NCBI GenBank assembly: GCA_023846275.1
Contig: CM043875.1
Span: 8,675,958 to 8,739,957 of the forward strand
Length of the DNA stretch: 64,000 bases
DNA from: Vanilla planifolia
Taxonomy: Eukaryota; Streptophyta; Magnoliopsida; Asparagales; Orchidaceae
Direction: 5' to 3'
Shown here: positions 40,272 to 51,480 of the stretch, piece by piece
Position numbering within the stretch: position 1 is the first letter of the stretch
How the letters are laid out: the number at the start of each line of letters is the position of its first letter
Made by a program: the position numbers and the translations under genes
The notes under the pieces: generated by a model
What the model was told of the DNA's origin: nothing
Seen by the model: the letters and a program-made list of their open reading frames with translations, nothing else
Database searches by the model: none

Positions 40272-40972
40272 TGATTAGGAGATCACTTTCAAACTCATTA
40301 AATCTAAAATTATAGAAAACACTGAAGAAAATACAAAGATGAAAAGCATTTATGTAGCACGAAGTAGTAGAAACAATGCATTAGGCCAAGTACGAAGGTT
40401 CATCACAAGTCCACCAGAGTTCCCACTGTAGCACACTAGCCTAGCATGGAATGTAAAGGCATAGGGTAAAAGCACATGAACAACACATGAACCTATGGCA
40501 CTGTCACTATCAATGCATGCACAAAGGGTTATCAATGCATGGGAACATTATCTACACACATGAGTAGTCCTCTTAGCATGATCATATGCATGTAGTGGTG
40601 TGGGTGCATGCATGCAGGAAATCATAGGATCAAGCACGATTTTGTGAAATTTATAAAATTTGATAAAGTTTTATATTTCAAATCAAAATTCACATGTTTT
40701 TTAATTTATAATTAAATATTATATCCAAATTGCTATATAAAGAGGTGAGATGGACGTACTAGATAATTTAGAATTTCAAAAACTTGGAATTCTATGAATC
40801 AAAATTTTGTGAATTCGAAATCCCTTGAAGTAAAACTGATGAAATTCAATCACGTAAAAAAACTCTCCTCTTTCTCCTTCTTCCTTTATTCCTTAGCATT
40901 ATCATGCTTCCACTTCCACTAATGAAGACTTTGGGTGAGAACACCTTGCATATAGATTATTGTCATACCACA
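40272..40972 (+). repeat. 3' LTR of element E
   Basis: Partner of 38,070-38,806. It carries GAGATCAC, the GCATGCATGCAGG block, ATAGGATCAAGCACG, TAATTAAATATTATAT, the TATATAAAGAG box and GTGAATTCGAAATCCC. The end is placed at ATACCACA by alignment with the 5' copy. An A-rich run, weakly purine-tract-like, precedes it at 40,256-40,270. Confidence 0.75.
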
Positions 40973-42699
40973 GAGATTTTTATCCATTAAGCTAATGACT
41001 TTCAATTTGTGAACACACACACACACATAATATTTTATTTATCAATTATAACATTAATGACATGAATTCAATAGTATATCAAGTCAACTATGGAACATCA
41101 ATCATAAATTATTTTAATATGTATGCATATGCTGGTATGACATACTGCTCTATCAAGATATGTGATGTATATATATGAAGGAATGATTAATCATATTATA
41201 TTATTCAATATAATATTTCATAAAAAACTCATTAATTGAATCACAAATTATTCATTTTATCTGACTAGATATGTGGAGCCTTCTTTGCTATCAATTATCT
41301 TATTTTCATCGCTTCCTACAAAATAAAAATAACACATGGAGTTCATATTTACTTATTCCAAACATTATATTGAATTACCAATGTTGCATACTCAATAAGT
41401 TTTCTAATTACTTCAATGCATCGAAAAGTTAGTAAGCATGCATGCAACTAAATTGTTTAATTCCACAACTTAGATTATAGATTCAACCATGCATGAAATA
41501 GCAATTCCAAACTTGTATAAACTCTTAAACTATATCAATTCTTTTAAATTCTTGAACTTGAATTTCAAACTATAAAATCAAATGGTGTAATAAAACAATT
41601 TTTAACTGCATCCTTAATGTTTTTAACAATGTTAAATCCTAAGAATTATCGTAATGTAACATTCAATTACCTTTAATCTTATGATAATCTTAATGAAAAG
41701 CACATTATACCTTAGCTCAATTCCACTTCTTCTCTATCGTGGTCCACAGTTAGCCACAACTGAACCTTTTCTTGAAAAATCTCAAAACACCATGGCACTA
41801 ATTAAATAAATTCCTCCTATATTTCTTATCAAATCTTACCTTAAGAGTATTATTAATCTTAATTAGATTATATAAATAAACAATTAAAAATTTCTTTCCT
41901 ACATTTCTCCTTACTATTGTAATTCACGACCAATGCCCTAAATCCCTATCTCTTAACTATTTAGAAGCAAGAACTTCAACCAATCTTCCTTCTATTTCCT
42001 TTCATTAGCCAAGATAATGGCTCTGTAAGAAATGCACAAGGTAATCTTTGCTAAGGGATTTTTTGTTTTTTTTCTTCTTTTATAAAATCGCTCCTCCTCC
42101 ATGTAATTTCCTTGTGCAAGACCAATTATAATTAAGAACTTATGTCACTACCAGAGCCCCTTAAATCTTATGAAAATCCTCAGTCCCTTCAGTCGATAAG
42201 CCTCACTGAAAGGAAATTTCAAGTGCTTAGGTCATCAAAATCGTTGAATCCTCCTCAATATCCCTCCCTCAATCGTATGCTTATAATACATTGTAAAACC
42301 CCACATAAAGAACTTGTCCAAGGGCTTCTCGAAAGGGTTTCAAGTAGTTGAGCACCCCTTCAAGAGAAATGGAAAGGAACAAAGAAATAAATATGCAAAT
42401 AAATGTATAATTTGTTAAAAAATTATTTATTTATTTCTTGTTTTTTTTAATTTGTAAAAAATCTAAATGGTTTTCAAAATTTGTAATAAACATATTGATA
42501 TATTTCCTATAACATGTTCTTTAAAAAATATACACATAACAAAATTCTAAGTTACTTCAATGGGCATGGTTTTGATATTAAAAAAATAATATTATTTTAT
42601 CCTTTTTCAAGAAAATTTTAAAATATTAATTTTAAACATTCTAATTAGATATTCTTTTGAAACAATAAAATGTGGGTCATCATAATAATTATGATTCAT
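40973..42699. other. Unassigned DNA; possible minus-strand LTR at about 41,600-42,360
   Basis: No gene. The minus strand of 41,600-42,360 has a TATAAAA box (about 42,080-42,087) with a G+C-richer lead (CTCTGGTAGTGAC, CTTATCGACTGAAGGGAC) and a purine-rich continuation, as in plant LTRs. No partner or PBS was found, so the call is weak. The small open frame 42,142-42,351 has no family features. Confidence 0.35.
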
Positions 42700-43140
42700 T
42701 TTGAGAAATCTCAACATTCATTACATGTTTTGATAAAGAATATTCTTTAAGGTTATCAATGAATGAGTTGAAGTTACATTATGTGACTGTGGCTTTTTGA
42801 AATGATAAAAAATAGTTTTGTTTGTATTCTCAACATTAGCCATGGACAATTCATATCTAGTTGATTTCCACTTTAATAGATATGTTTCATTTTTCTTATT
42901 TAGTGATTCACATAAGTTGGATAATCAAAATACTCTTTTTTCAAATTTTTATGCTTCTTTATAATATTTTTAAATGCATCAATCAATTCAATAAAATTGT
43001 TCTCTAATTCATCATGGGAGAATGAACTTCATCATTCTCTTCTTTGGATTCTTCATGTCTTGCTATTAGGCAAATTGGATCCTCTTTGGAGGTTTCTATA
43101 GTGGCCCTCATTTTCACAATGTTGAAGATGTGACAAAACT
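42700..43140 (-). mobile_element. Copia C gag C-terminal part and coiled spacer
   Basis: The minus strand reads EDPICLIARHEESKEENDEV near 43,020-43,085, the acidic tail typical of plant Copia gag. It is followed by LLN, FIE and KKLKK-type heptad-rich sequence matching the coiled region before the protease. It is displaced about 2.7 kb from the gag N-terminal part at 45,890-46,774. Fossil. Confidence 0.55.
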
Positions 43141-43149
43141 TAGAATTAG

Positions 43150-45880
43150 ACTAATATAATAGTATCAATCATGTTTTGATATTGTAAAGTCAATTTTTTA
43201 AAATATAATGCATATACACAAACATTTTTAAATATTGATTAAAAATTGAAAAGCATGTTATAATCTTAAATTTTTAAAAGAAATTATTTATGCATATAAA
43301 TAGAAAGAATTCTTTAAGATGAATCCAATGATAATAAATTTATAATTGTTATATGCTTAAAGAATTACGTTAGCAACATAATATTTAGGATTTTATTGAG
43401 GTTAGGATTGTAATTTTATGAATTTATTACATGTATAATCATTTTTTTGGATGACAAATACGTAAAGAAAGAAAATGTTGAGTTTTTTATATGAAAATAT
43501 TAATTGCATTATATATATATATATATTGTTGTTATTTATCCTATACTAGCTCTTAAACCAATTTAGGAATAAATTAATTTTATTTTGTGATAGTAAACTA
43601 ACATTATTTATCATCTTAAACCATCATTTTAAGTGCACAATTAAACCTTCCTCAACATTATTTCAAATTTCTTCTTTGGTTTGAGTTTACAAGATGCTCA
43701 AGTTTGCTCTGATATGCATACAAATGGTGAAACAATTGAGTGAGGTGTTGAGTGGGATGTTGTTGTGCCATCCTTAGAGAGCATTTAACCATGGCATGCT
43801 CTAGCATAAGTCTTTCAACACCAATAAGGTATCTTTTTTATTTACTTTTTGTTTTTACTATGTTGCTTGGAATCGCCATCAAGCTACTGTGAGGAAGAAG
43901 TAGAGGAAAGTGAGAGTTGTAGAGGCCTAGGTGTTGCTCTAGTAGTCAAAGAGGGGGAGGTCTCGATTCATCAGTCATTGCATTAGATAAGGAAGAGAGA
44001 GAGAGAAATGACGAAGGAGTTCCATTAAGTTAGCTTGGCTACATTGTATTGAATGTTTAAACCTATAAGATAAACAAGCATATGCATGTGTGTAGGACCC
44101 CTAAGAGCCATTTTATTTGAGTATAAGAATTTAGTCCCATAGTGGATTGGGTTTGAAATCGAGGACAACTGGCCCAAGTGGCTTCTTGAGAGAGAGAAAG
44201 CACGACGATTTAATTAACCTTTAGTTGATGAGTTTGAGAATTAGATCAGGTGATCTACTCGATGGCATTTGGGGTAAAAGAGAGGAAATAGAAAAAAAAT
44301 GATGAAAAAGAAAATTAAAAATAAATAATAAGAAATAATGTTATAATAAAATGCAAAAATATGAAAAATGGTCAAAAGTTAGAAAATGAAGCATATGGCA
44401 AAAATTAATGGAAGCTATTCATAAGGATTTAATAGTGCAATAATTGATATGGGATCGAGTGTATGTAGATAGAGAAATATTATGTATTTTATAAAAATGG
44501 CGAGTGTAATAATTTATATTTATGCATGACATTGTAGGAAATTAAAGCAAACTAAATGTTGGAAAAAATCATTTTACTTATTGGTCTAGTAGATAAATTT
44601 GGTAACCTAACTTGTAACACAATAATATATTTTTAATAATTTTATTTTGATTTTCTAATTTTTTTTATTAGCATAGTTCATGATATTTTACTCATATGTG
44701 ATTACTTTGATAATTATTTCAAAATGATTTTTATCTACATATTATTATTTTATTTGTTATATAATTATCACTTATTGTACATCACCATAAAAAAAGATTA
44801 ATAAAAAATAAATTTTATGTTGATTATGATATTGCTATATTATGTGGCATGACAATTGGATAATAAATTACAATACAAAAATATAATAATTGGTTTCTTG
44901 AAACATTATCTTCATATTATTAGAGAAAGGATTACCTTCATAGTCAAGATATTTTTATAAATGAAATCACATCATATGATTAGTCATGAACACTTTGTGT
45001 ACTTTATGACTAATATTTAATTTATGTTTACAAGTACATAGCCACCAACATATTGTGCATGGTGTGGCTAGGATTAGGGTACCCTCTTAGTTGGATGTTG
45101 GCTGGGTCATATTATATTGATTGTTTGATCAGAGAATAATAGTTCAAAGAGAAATTATGCCCTATAAAAGATAATATATGAAAAATTAGAAATTTAGTAA
45201 TATCTATAAAAAAACATTGCATTGTGCTTAATGTAATTGATTTATTCATGATTCATTCTCTTTCTTCTTTTTGTTATTTTATTACATATTATTTGATACT
45301 AGAATTATTTTATGATATTTTTTATTAATTAGCTTATTAAATTTATCTGCTAAGCTTAGTAAAATCTCACTAGTCATTGCATCAAGACACGTATCTATAT
45401 TAATTGGAGATAGGGATTTTGAAGCTATGGGAGAAGATTACACCCTGAGATGCGAGAGTGTAGCAGTTCCTTATTTATCTTTGGTTTTGTATATTTTTGG
45501 TATAATGGATTTTGGTTATGTAGACATTCTAATTTTAGTTGATTATTCATTATTGTTAATCTATAAAGTATTAGTTATTTAATATTTCATTTTATTCCTA
45601 TAACTTTATTGGTTATACTTAAGTGTATGTTTCACTATTAAGTCCCTACCTTGGCTTTAGTGTGATCATTTGTTACTTAATTTACAATTATTATTTTATT
45701 TATTTATATTATTAAATATATGATTAGTTGGGGCCCTGATACTTCTTTTCTCATTTTAAAGTAACTTATTTCAATCACTCAAATTTTAAAACTTTTTTCT
45801 TCTACCTCCTAAATTTATTTGTTTTCATTTATTACCCACTAATTATGAACAATTAGGTTGAATATATCTTGATTTGTAAT
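43150..45880. mobile_element. Unclassified ~2.7 kb insertion inside Copia C gag
   Basis: It separates the two gag parts of element C and has no gag or pol motif itself. The texture changes: 43,680-44,240 is G-rich on the plus strand (AGTGAGGTGTTGAGTGGG, CAAAGAGGGGGAGGTC, GAGAGAGAGAAAG), and 45,020-45,130 and 45,390-45,470 have LTR-like words (GGATTAGGGTACCCTC, CCCTGAGATGCGAGAGTG). It may be a non-autonomous Gypsy-type element or an LTR, but I could not pair its ends. Boundaries are inferred from where gag resemblance stops and resumes. Confidence 0.4.
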
Positions 45881-45889
45881 AATCATATT

Positions 45890-46774
45890 AATGTAATTCT
45901 TATTTTTTCATCTCTTTTAGCTTGTAATTTTTCTTCTTTTTCTTTGATTATCTTGAGTAATCTATTTAAGATTTTATTTAACATTTCTACCTTGCTATTA
46001 TATAATTAATCATCATTTTTTATGAAGATAATTCAACCCTCAGTGTAATGCTATACTCTTTTTGCTTTTTCTTTGGACATCTCTTCCTATCTCCTTATTG
46101 ATATCTAAATCTCATTGGTTATGAGGTCACCAAGTAGCACATTCAACATGAGGTGATCTTCATTTTTTATTACTTTGATAATGGTACCCAGGATCAAACT
46201 TCTTAAACAATGCTTATAAAATAGTCCTTTCTTTTTTAACATTGCTAAGTACCTTTTCAAGATTTAAGAGTTCATTAATAATGTTGTAAATCTATTAATC
46301 ATAACTTTAATCATAACATCTCAAAATTAGCATAAGCAAATTGACTTTCTTTAACTTAATTAGTTCCTTTATAAGTAATCTCTAGTTTTGTCCAAACATC
46401 ATGGCTTTTCTAAGATCTATAACTCTATTAAATTTAGTGATTGGTAGGCCACAATGAAGAATATTAAGTGCTTTAGAATTGACTCAAACTCTATGTTCTT
46501 CTAGAGGTGATAATTCTCCTATAGCCTTTTTAGCAACCTTATTACCAATCTTCTTAGAAGAAAATTCTAAAGGATTTTTAAAAATGTTCAACAAAGTAAG
46601 ATCAATGGATGCAAAAAACTATTTGCATTCATTTTTCAAATAAAGACAAAAGATATCATCAAATAAAGGAGAACGAAAGGATGACACACTTTCTCTTAAC
46701 ATAACACTCATTTACTATTATATGAGAAGCCATGAAGTTTTTTTCCTATGAATTTTTCTCTTTAGAAATAACCA
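45890..46774 (-). mobile_element. Copia C gag, N-terminal and middle part
   Basis: Minus-strand frames carry the plant Copia gag motif series, including an NRF(T/I)-type word near 46,290 and the SKKSIALH word near 46,045, which corresponds to the KKKKTIALK segment of the family. The region sits directly inside the LTR and PBS at 46,775. Broken, with several interruptions. Confidence 0.65.
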
Positions 46775-46787
46775 TGTCTTTATAGTA
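46775..46787 (-). other. Primer-binding site of Copia C (decayed)
   Basis: The minus strand reads TACTATAAAGACA two bases (AG) after the LTR end CTCAACA. The position and the AG spacer match elements A and I and the TRIM, but the bases are a weak match to TGGTATCAGAGC. Confidence 0.45.
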
Positions 46788-46789
46788 CT

Positions 46790-47948
46790 TGTTGAGAATG
46801 ATAAGCTTATATGTCTACGCAAAAAAGAGGGTGAATTGTATGTTTAACAAAAACTAGTGTAATAAAACTCTTTTAGTAAAAAAATTGATTCTAAAGATCT
46901 CTTGAAATATTCTTTGAAAGTTTTTTCAAAATTTAAAAATTTATTATTTGAGGAGTGAAAAAAGTTATGACAACTATATTTTTAGGTGATTTAACACAAA
47001 ATATTTGATTTATGTTCACCCCTGATCATGAAAGATTAGGGTTACATGTACAACCCTTTTCATAAAGCCTAAAACCTTAAAATTAGTAGATACACAAGAA
47101 ACAAGCCAAAAATGGCTTTACAACCCTACAGAGGTTGCAACACAAGTTCTAAAGGTTCAAATATAAGAATCTAAAAGGGAACCAAGAAATAAGAATTCAA
47201 CTCAAAATAAAACAATTTTAGAACCACAAAATAATCTAGTAATTATACTACATCTATATATTCTAACTTAAGAAGATGTTTATGAATTTAGCACAATGAA
47301 GATTCCCACTTCAGAGCTAGAAATTAATCAATATGAATAGCTTTCTTATTTAGTACAATTTAGAAATATTATTCCAAATTTATGATGAGATTTTTTAGGA
47401 GACTCATGTTAAAATTGTTTTCAAACACTTGGAATTCAATGTTGGTTAAGTTCTATTTATAGCTACTGAGTGATATGTAAAGGCTATTTGACCATTTGAA
47501 GCTTAAATTAGAATACTAGGAAAAGATTCAAGAATCTAGGACAATTGTTAAGAGCTTTTTAGAAACATTAGATGGTGTAATCCACTTATCAAATAGTTTA
47601 ACCATGCTAATCTTGATCATTCCTATTTATCAAATTGTTTATTAGATGATATAATAGGTGCTTGATAGAGACTCAAATTACAAGTTCATATAATTATCCT
47701 ATCCAATTGATGGTCTAATCACCTATTAAACTAATAATTGGATGTTGATTAGATGGTCTAATGGACATTCAACAAGTAACTTAACTTGTGGTGTAATTTA
47801 ATATAAAATATTAGATCTTTTAATGGGTGGTCCTATCACCACAAGATCAATCATTAAATAGTTTGATAATCTATTGACGAAGGCCCCTTCTTTGAGGTTC
47901 AAAATCTCTTTATTATTAGACCGAGGATTGGATGATAAAATTCTTATT
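46790..47948 (-). repeat. 5' LTR of Copia C, inner part (interrupted by the TRIM)
   Basis: Homologous to 36,346-36,980. Shared blocks include GTGAATTGTATGTTTAA (46,832), TTTTTAGAAACATTAGATGG (47,558), TTGATAGAGACTC (47,670), ACAAGTTCATATAATTATCCT (47,684) and ACCGAGGATTGGATGA (47,921). About 500 bp in 46,900-47,470 has no counterpart in the 3' copy. Homology stops exactly at the TRIM and appears to resume beyond it. Confidence 0.75.
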
Positions 47949-48168
47949 TGTGGGACCCCGGGCATTATATACTCTTCTAAAAGTATTTGTTAATAAAAAG
48001 GGCCCTTACCTTAGCCTTATAGTGTGTTCACTATATGAGTGCTAGCTATCGTTCACCTAAGGAGTTCGAAAGAGAAAGCGTAAGCACCCATGAGTTTGAG
48101 ACAATAGGAGTTGATGTAGGTTCACATGAATGCCACTTTATCACCTATGGGCTTAGAACATAATGCCA
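47949..48168 (-). repeat. TRIM 3' LTR (minus-strand sense)
   Basis: Starts TGTGGGACCCC and ends ATAATGCCA on the plus strand. Partner of 48,229-48,444. Confidence 0.75.
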
Positions 48169-48211
48169 ACGATCCTTGCTAGTGAAATGTCATGGTATCA
48201 AACCTATGACC

Positions 48212-48226
48212 TTGGCTTTAACACCA
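48212..48226 (-). other. TRIM primer-binding site
   Basis: The minus strand reads TGGTGTTAAAGCCAAGG two bases after the LTR terminus. It differs little from TGGTATCAGAGCC. Confidence 0.7.
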
Positions 48227-48228
48227 CT

Positions 48229-48444
48229 TGTAGGATCTTATGCACTGTCAACTCTTCTAAAAGTAATTTTTTGACACCCTTACTCTAGCTTTGTAGTGCA
48301 TTTGCCATAAGAATACTAGTAATGGTTAGCACCCAAGAAACCCAAAAAAGCAAGCATAATAATCCATGGGTTTGACGTAGTAAGAATAATGTATATGCAT
48401 GTGAGATCCCACTTTATCATCGTGGGGCCTAGACCGAAATGCCA
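48229..48444 (-). repeat. TRIM 5' LTR (minus-strand sense)
   Basis: Starts TGTAGGATCTT and ends GAAATGCCA on the plus strand. The PBS adjoins its lower edge. Confidence 0.75.
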
Positions 48445-48780
48445 CTTATAAACCTAATAAGTAAATACCTTTTTGGTGACACTTTTTAATTCCAATAGAT
48501 CTCATTCTTTCTTGTATTTTGTCCTAGGTTTATCTAAAATTTATTATCCAAATGTGGGAGGAGCCAACCATCATAGAATCAATGAAAAAACTAACCAACA
48601 TAATAATAAAATAAGCATCATTAACTTCAAAGATAAAAAAACATGTGATAGATCACTATATCTTTGTCATATAACTATTAAATGAAAACACTAGTTCTTA
48701 AAACATATGGATCTTCACTATCATGCAAGGATATTTGTTAACACAAGTGCAAAATATTTCCTAAGGTTTTAAGAACATTT
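48445..48780 (-). repeat. 5' LTR of Copia C, outer remainder
   Basis: TTCTTGTATTTTGTCCTAGG and AAAATTTATTATCCAAA (48,510-48,556) resemble 37,075-37,112 (TTCTTTTTTTTCTAGTGCC, AAATTTATTATCAAAAG) in the 3' LTR, in the right order for a continuation across the TRIM. Resemblance fades beyond about 48,600 and the outer edge is a guess. Confidence 0.45.
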
Positions 48781-49249
48781 CAAATCTCCACATCAATTAA
48801 AAAACTTTGTTTTCCTCTTCCATTACTTCACTCTCTTCTCCTTTCTACTCACATGACTCTTTCTCTCTCTTTTTCTATTTCCTCTCTCATAGCTCTTATA
48901 TTTCTATACCTTTTAAGTCCTCCCCCATTCACTTTTTTCTTAGCACCAGTAATAATGACCTAACAAAACTTGTGAGTGATAGTGATCGCATGAATACACA
49001 TTAATCGAAAGCTTCCTCCTAATTGTGGTGATCCCATGACAAGAATCATCTTATGGTGACATGAAGATAAGATGGTAAAGTGGCTTCATGACAGCATTGG
49101 GGAAGTTAGGGTTTGGTTTTGCAAGAATAGGGTGATCAACATGAGGGAGAGTGGAGAACTCACAAATGCTAAGGTCTAGGAAATGAGCTATGTTGAGTAC
49201 AAGATTAAAGTGCTAACTAGAGTATATTTCATGGTGAATGTTTTTTTCT
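48781..49249. other. C/T-rich stretch followed by mixed sequence, unassigned
   Basis: 48,805-48,950 is strongly pyrimidine-rich on the plus strand (TTCTCCTTTCTACTCAC, TCTCTCTCTTTTTC), as in some plant 5' UTRs or LTR ends. 49,040-49,170 is less A+T-rich than its surroundings. No reading frame with a recognisable family was found. It may be a relic first exon or part of an LTR; I cannot decide. Confidence 0.3.
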
Positions 49250-51480
49250 TGAGAAAATTTTGATTTCAAATGAAGCGAGTTTAAGAAATAAGAAATAATT
49301 TTCAATTATTTCATAATCTGTGAAATTGAGTATAATGTTTGGTACATGAAGCATCACATAGGGTAGGTAGGATCATATTCCATACATTGACACTTAAGTA
49401 CAGTATTGTGTTGAATGCCACCTAATTTCTCCTAAATAGAGGTTAACATATAATACGTTATTTCCATCATATGGTACACTTAGATCATTTCATATGATAT
49501 ATAAGTGATGAAGACAAACAAAGAATTAAGTATAATACATCATAATGTGGTAGGATCACCTAATTTTATATGATATATAAGTGAGAAAATTGCATGTAAT
49601 CAAATTATCACTCTACATCCACTTACTCTCACAGTACCTAAAGCTCTTGATTGGTATTGGTAATTCTTATCTAAATATGTCAGTGTATTCTATTGCATAC
49701 ATATCTAATTGTTTTTAGATTTGTTTTATAGACCATGTCATGATTTGCCAATTTTTAACAATCTACTTGGCTTGTGAACAAGAGAAGAGGCCTACTCTAA
49801 TCCTTATAATGTGCTAGTAAGGAGATTAAATATAAGTGTCAATAAAAAGTATCAAATGAGGTTGTGTTTAACAATTATTGAAAAGACAAAAGTGTAAAGA
49901 TTTTCTCAATCGACTGCAATGAAACTAAAAAAAAAAGGTAGGCACAAGTCTAATAGGACTAGATATAGATGTAGGCAATTGGGTAAAAACCAAACCACTT
50001 GCAATTCAAGATAATATTTCAATTACTACACTTTAATTTTGTCATTTAGATTTATTTTAATTTGTATATTACAATCTACTATGGTGTAAACAAGTAGTAT
50101 CAAAGTAAGTACTCTAACTGTATATCCTCTAATGGCATAAACAAATCCTAATTTAATTGAGATCTAGCATTCTTTTGTAGAATCAATAACTTTGTATTTT
50201 CATTTGGATTGCAAAATTCTATCTTGAAAAGCATTGGCCCTAAATTTAGTTTTACAAACCTTTTAGTTTACAATCAGGAATATCCTCCTTTATTTTAAAG
50301 AACAGATTTTTATACGTGAAAATGAATTTTAAATCGTTTGTTGAAATATATATGTTAATATATGGGCTATATTTGAAAATTTACATAAAGTTTTCACTTT
50401 AATGTGTTTGATATTAATGAGAAATCTCAAAGATAAGTACATTAAAATGTAAAGGGCCTAATTATATTACTTTGTATGTTATCTCAAGGAATTTGTAGGG
50501 AAATGTATATGCTAAACACTTGCTTTGAAGTCATGTGTGAATTTGCTAGCTAGTATGGAGAAATGGTGCTGCAAATTAGTGTGGAGAAAAAACTAAGAAG
50601 AAATTTGAAAAGGAAATGTGAAAAAGCTCCCTTAAGAACTCTAGATTTAACAATTTGGATGAAGTTACATAGCATTATTGTTTTTCAAATAGTAATGTAA
50701 GTTCATAAGAAACTTCAAATTATTGTAATTTATCAAAATCTTTTGATGCGTGTGTAGAATGACATGATAAGCTTACTCAAAAATATGCTAATCTAAAGAA
50801 GACTTGTTGCATGTATAAAATGTTTATCCATGAAATTGAATGCATGAAGAGCTTAGAAAGGTTCATGACATTTTGGCATGTGATTCAACAAGGAATGCAA
50901 CCATCATTTGCAATTTGCATGATAAATTGAATGAATATGAAATAAATTCTGTTGAGCATGTTTCTAAAATTGAAGTTTTGAAATCTAAAAATAGCATACT
51001 TTAATGTCAAAATACCAAATTAAAAAAATACCTCAAGTACATTAACTTTGATTGAGGATAAATAGAAATGCTAAAAGAAATTTTATTTTATTCATGTGCA
51101 CATGAACATTTTCTTATCCTATAAAAAAAATCTATGAATGCACAACAAAAAGTGATGAATCACACTCTTGCACAAAAATTTGTTTGCAAGCTAAGTTTAG
51201 TCTTCCTAGTTAATAAGTTAAATTCTTTATATTATCATCCTTCATGAGTTGTATGCAACTATTGCTCCCAAAATTGCATGTAATTTTTTATTATCTATAT
51301 AAAAAAAATATTAACTCAAATAGAACTAAATATAAAAAATTGTCTGAGACAAACACTTGGATATTCAACACAATTGCCACACATTATCTTCACATGTGAA
51401 CCCCCAAGTTGATTTGAGTTCCTAAAAATTAATTTTAGATAAATTTGCAAGTGTTCTCTAGGTTGTGAGCCTTTTTAAAT
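49250..51480 (+). mobile_element. Copia retrotransposon I, 5' part (LTR + PBS + gag)
   Basis: A LTR-end signature (GATGTAGGCAATTGGGTAAA..CCAAACCACTTGC at 49,969-50,003) recalls the conserved 'ggacGTAGGC..GGG..GAACCAC' block near the end of many plant Copia LTRs. The terminus AAACA at 50,092 is followed by AG and a PBS. Gag follows: YPPLF near 50,285, a coiled spacer at 50,740-51,230 and the CNYCSQN word near 51,255. No pol is recognised past 51,480. The left LTR edge is not fixed, because no partner is in the window. Fossil with many breaks. Confidence 0.6.
50095..50109 (+). other. Primer-binding site of Copia I
   Basis: TAGTATCAAAGTAAG two bases (AG) after the LTR end AAACA. Close to TGGTATCAGAGC. 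Confidence 0.6.

Larger units (their letters stand above)
38070..40972 (+). mobile_element. Element E: short Gypsy-type LTR element with gag and protease only
   Basis: Two direct repeats (about 38,070-38,806 and 40,272-40,972) with matching TATA regions flank a ~1.5 kb interior. The 5' copy is followed by a PBS (TGGTATCAAAGTG, 38,816). The interior reads as a Ty3/Gypsy gag (NWLE.LEIYFSLYDYSS near 39,226-39,285) followed by a retroviral-type aspartic protease region ending in the PYLWDR motif (39,966-39,983). No reverse transcriptase, RNase H or integrase is present, and there is no space for them. Plant genomes are known to carry such non-autonomous Gypsy gag-pro elements. LTR copies differ at roughly one base in five or six in the best blocks by eye, so the insertion is old. 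The copy is broken, with several interruptions. Confidence 0.8.
47949..48444 (-). mobile_element. TRIM-like miniature LTR element, 496 bp, nested in the Copia C LTR
   Basis: Two direct repeats of 220 bp (47,949-48,168) and 216 bp (48,229-48,444) both start TG and end TGCCA on the plus strand. They share ACTCTTCTAAAAGTA, TTAC-CT-AGC-TT-TAGTG, ACCCA and CACTTTATCA blocks. The interior is only 60 bp. On the minus strand the 5' LTR ends CTACA and is followed by AG and then TGGTGTTAAAGCC, a good iMet-type PBS. The 5 bp CTTAT occurs at 47,943-47,947 and 48,445-48,449, a likely target-site duplication with one extra T on the left. No coding capacity. The LTRs differ at roughly a third of positions by eye, so it is old; host-element homology on both sides shows it is younger than Copia C. 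Confidence 0.75.
36346..48780 (-). mobile_element. Copia retrotransposon C, interrupted by three other insertions
   Basis: Two LTRs of one family in the same orientation (36,346-37,500 and 46,790 to about 48,780) bound this span. Minus-strand Copia gag follows the right-hand LTR and its primer-binding site (45,890-46,774). More gag appears at 42,700-43,140. Between these traceable parts lie element E (38,070-40,972), an unclassified block (43,150-45,880) and, inside the 5' LTR, a TRIM-like element (47,949-48,444). Almost all of pol is missing or unrecognisable. It is a heavily broken fossil. Pairing the two LTRs as one element is an inference from orientation and from gag lying between them; two separate insertions of one family is the alternative. 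Confidence 0.6.

Noticed and set aside
47949-48444. TRIM as a Cassandra element carrying 5S rRNA sequence
   Set aside because: Some GCTT-GGG-type words exist, but the ordered 5S A-box, intermediate element and C-box are not visible, so I do not assign it.
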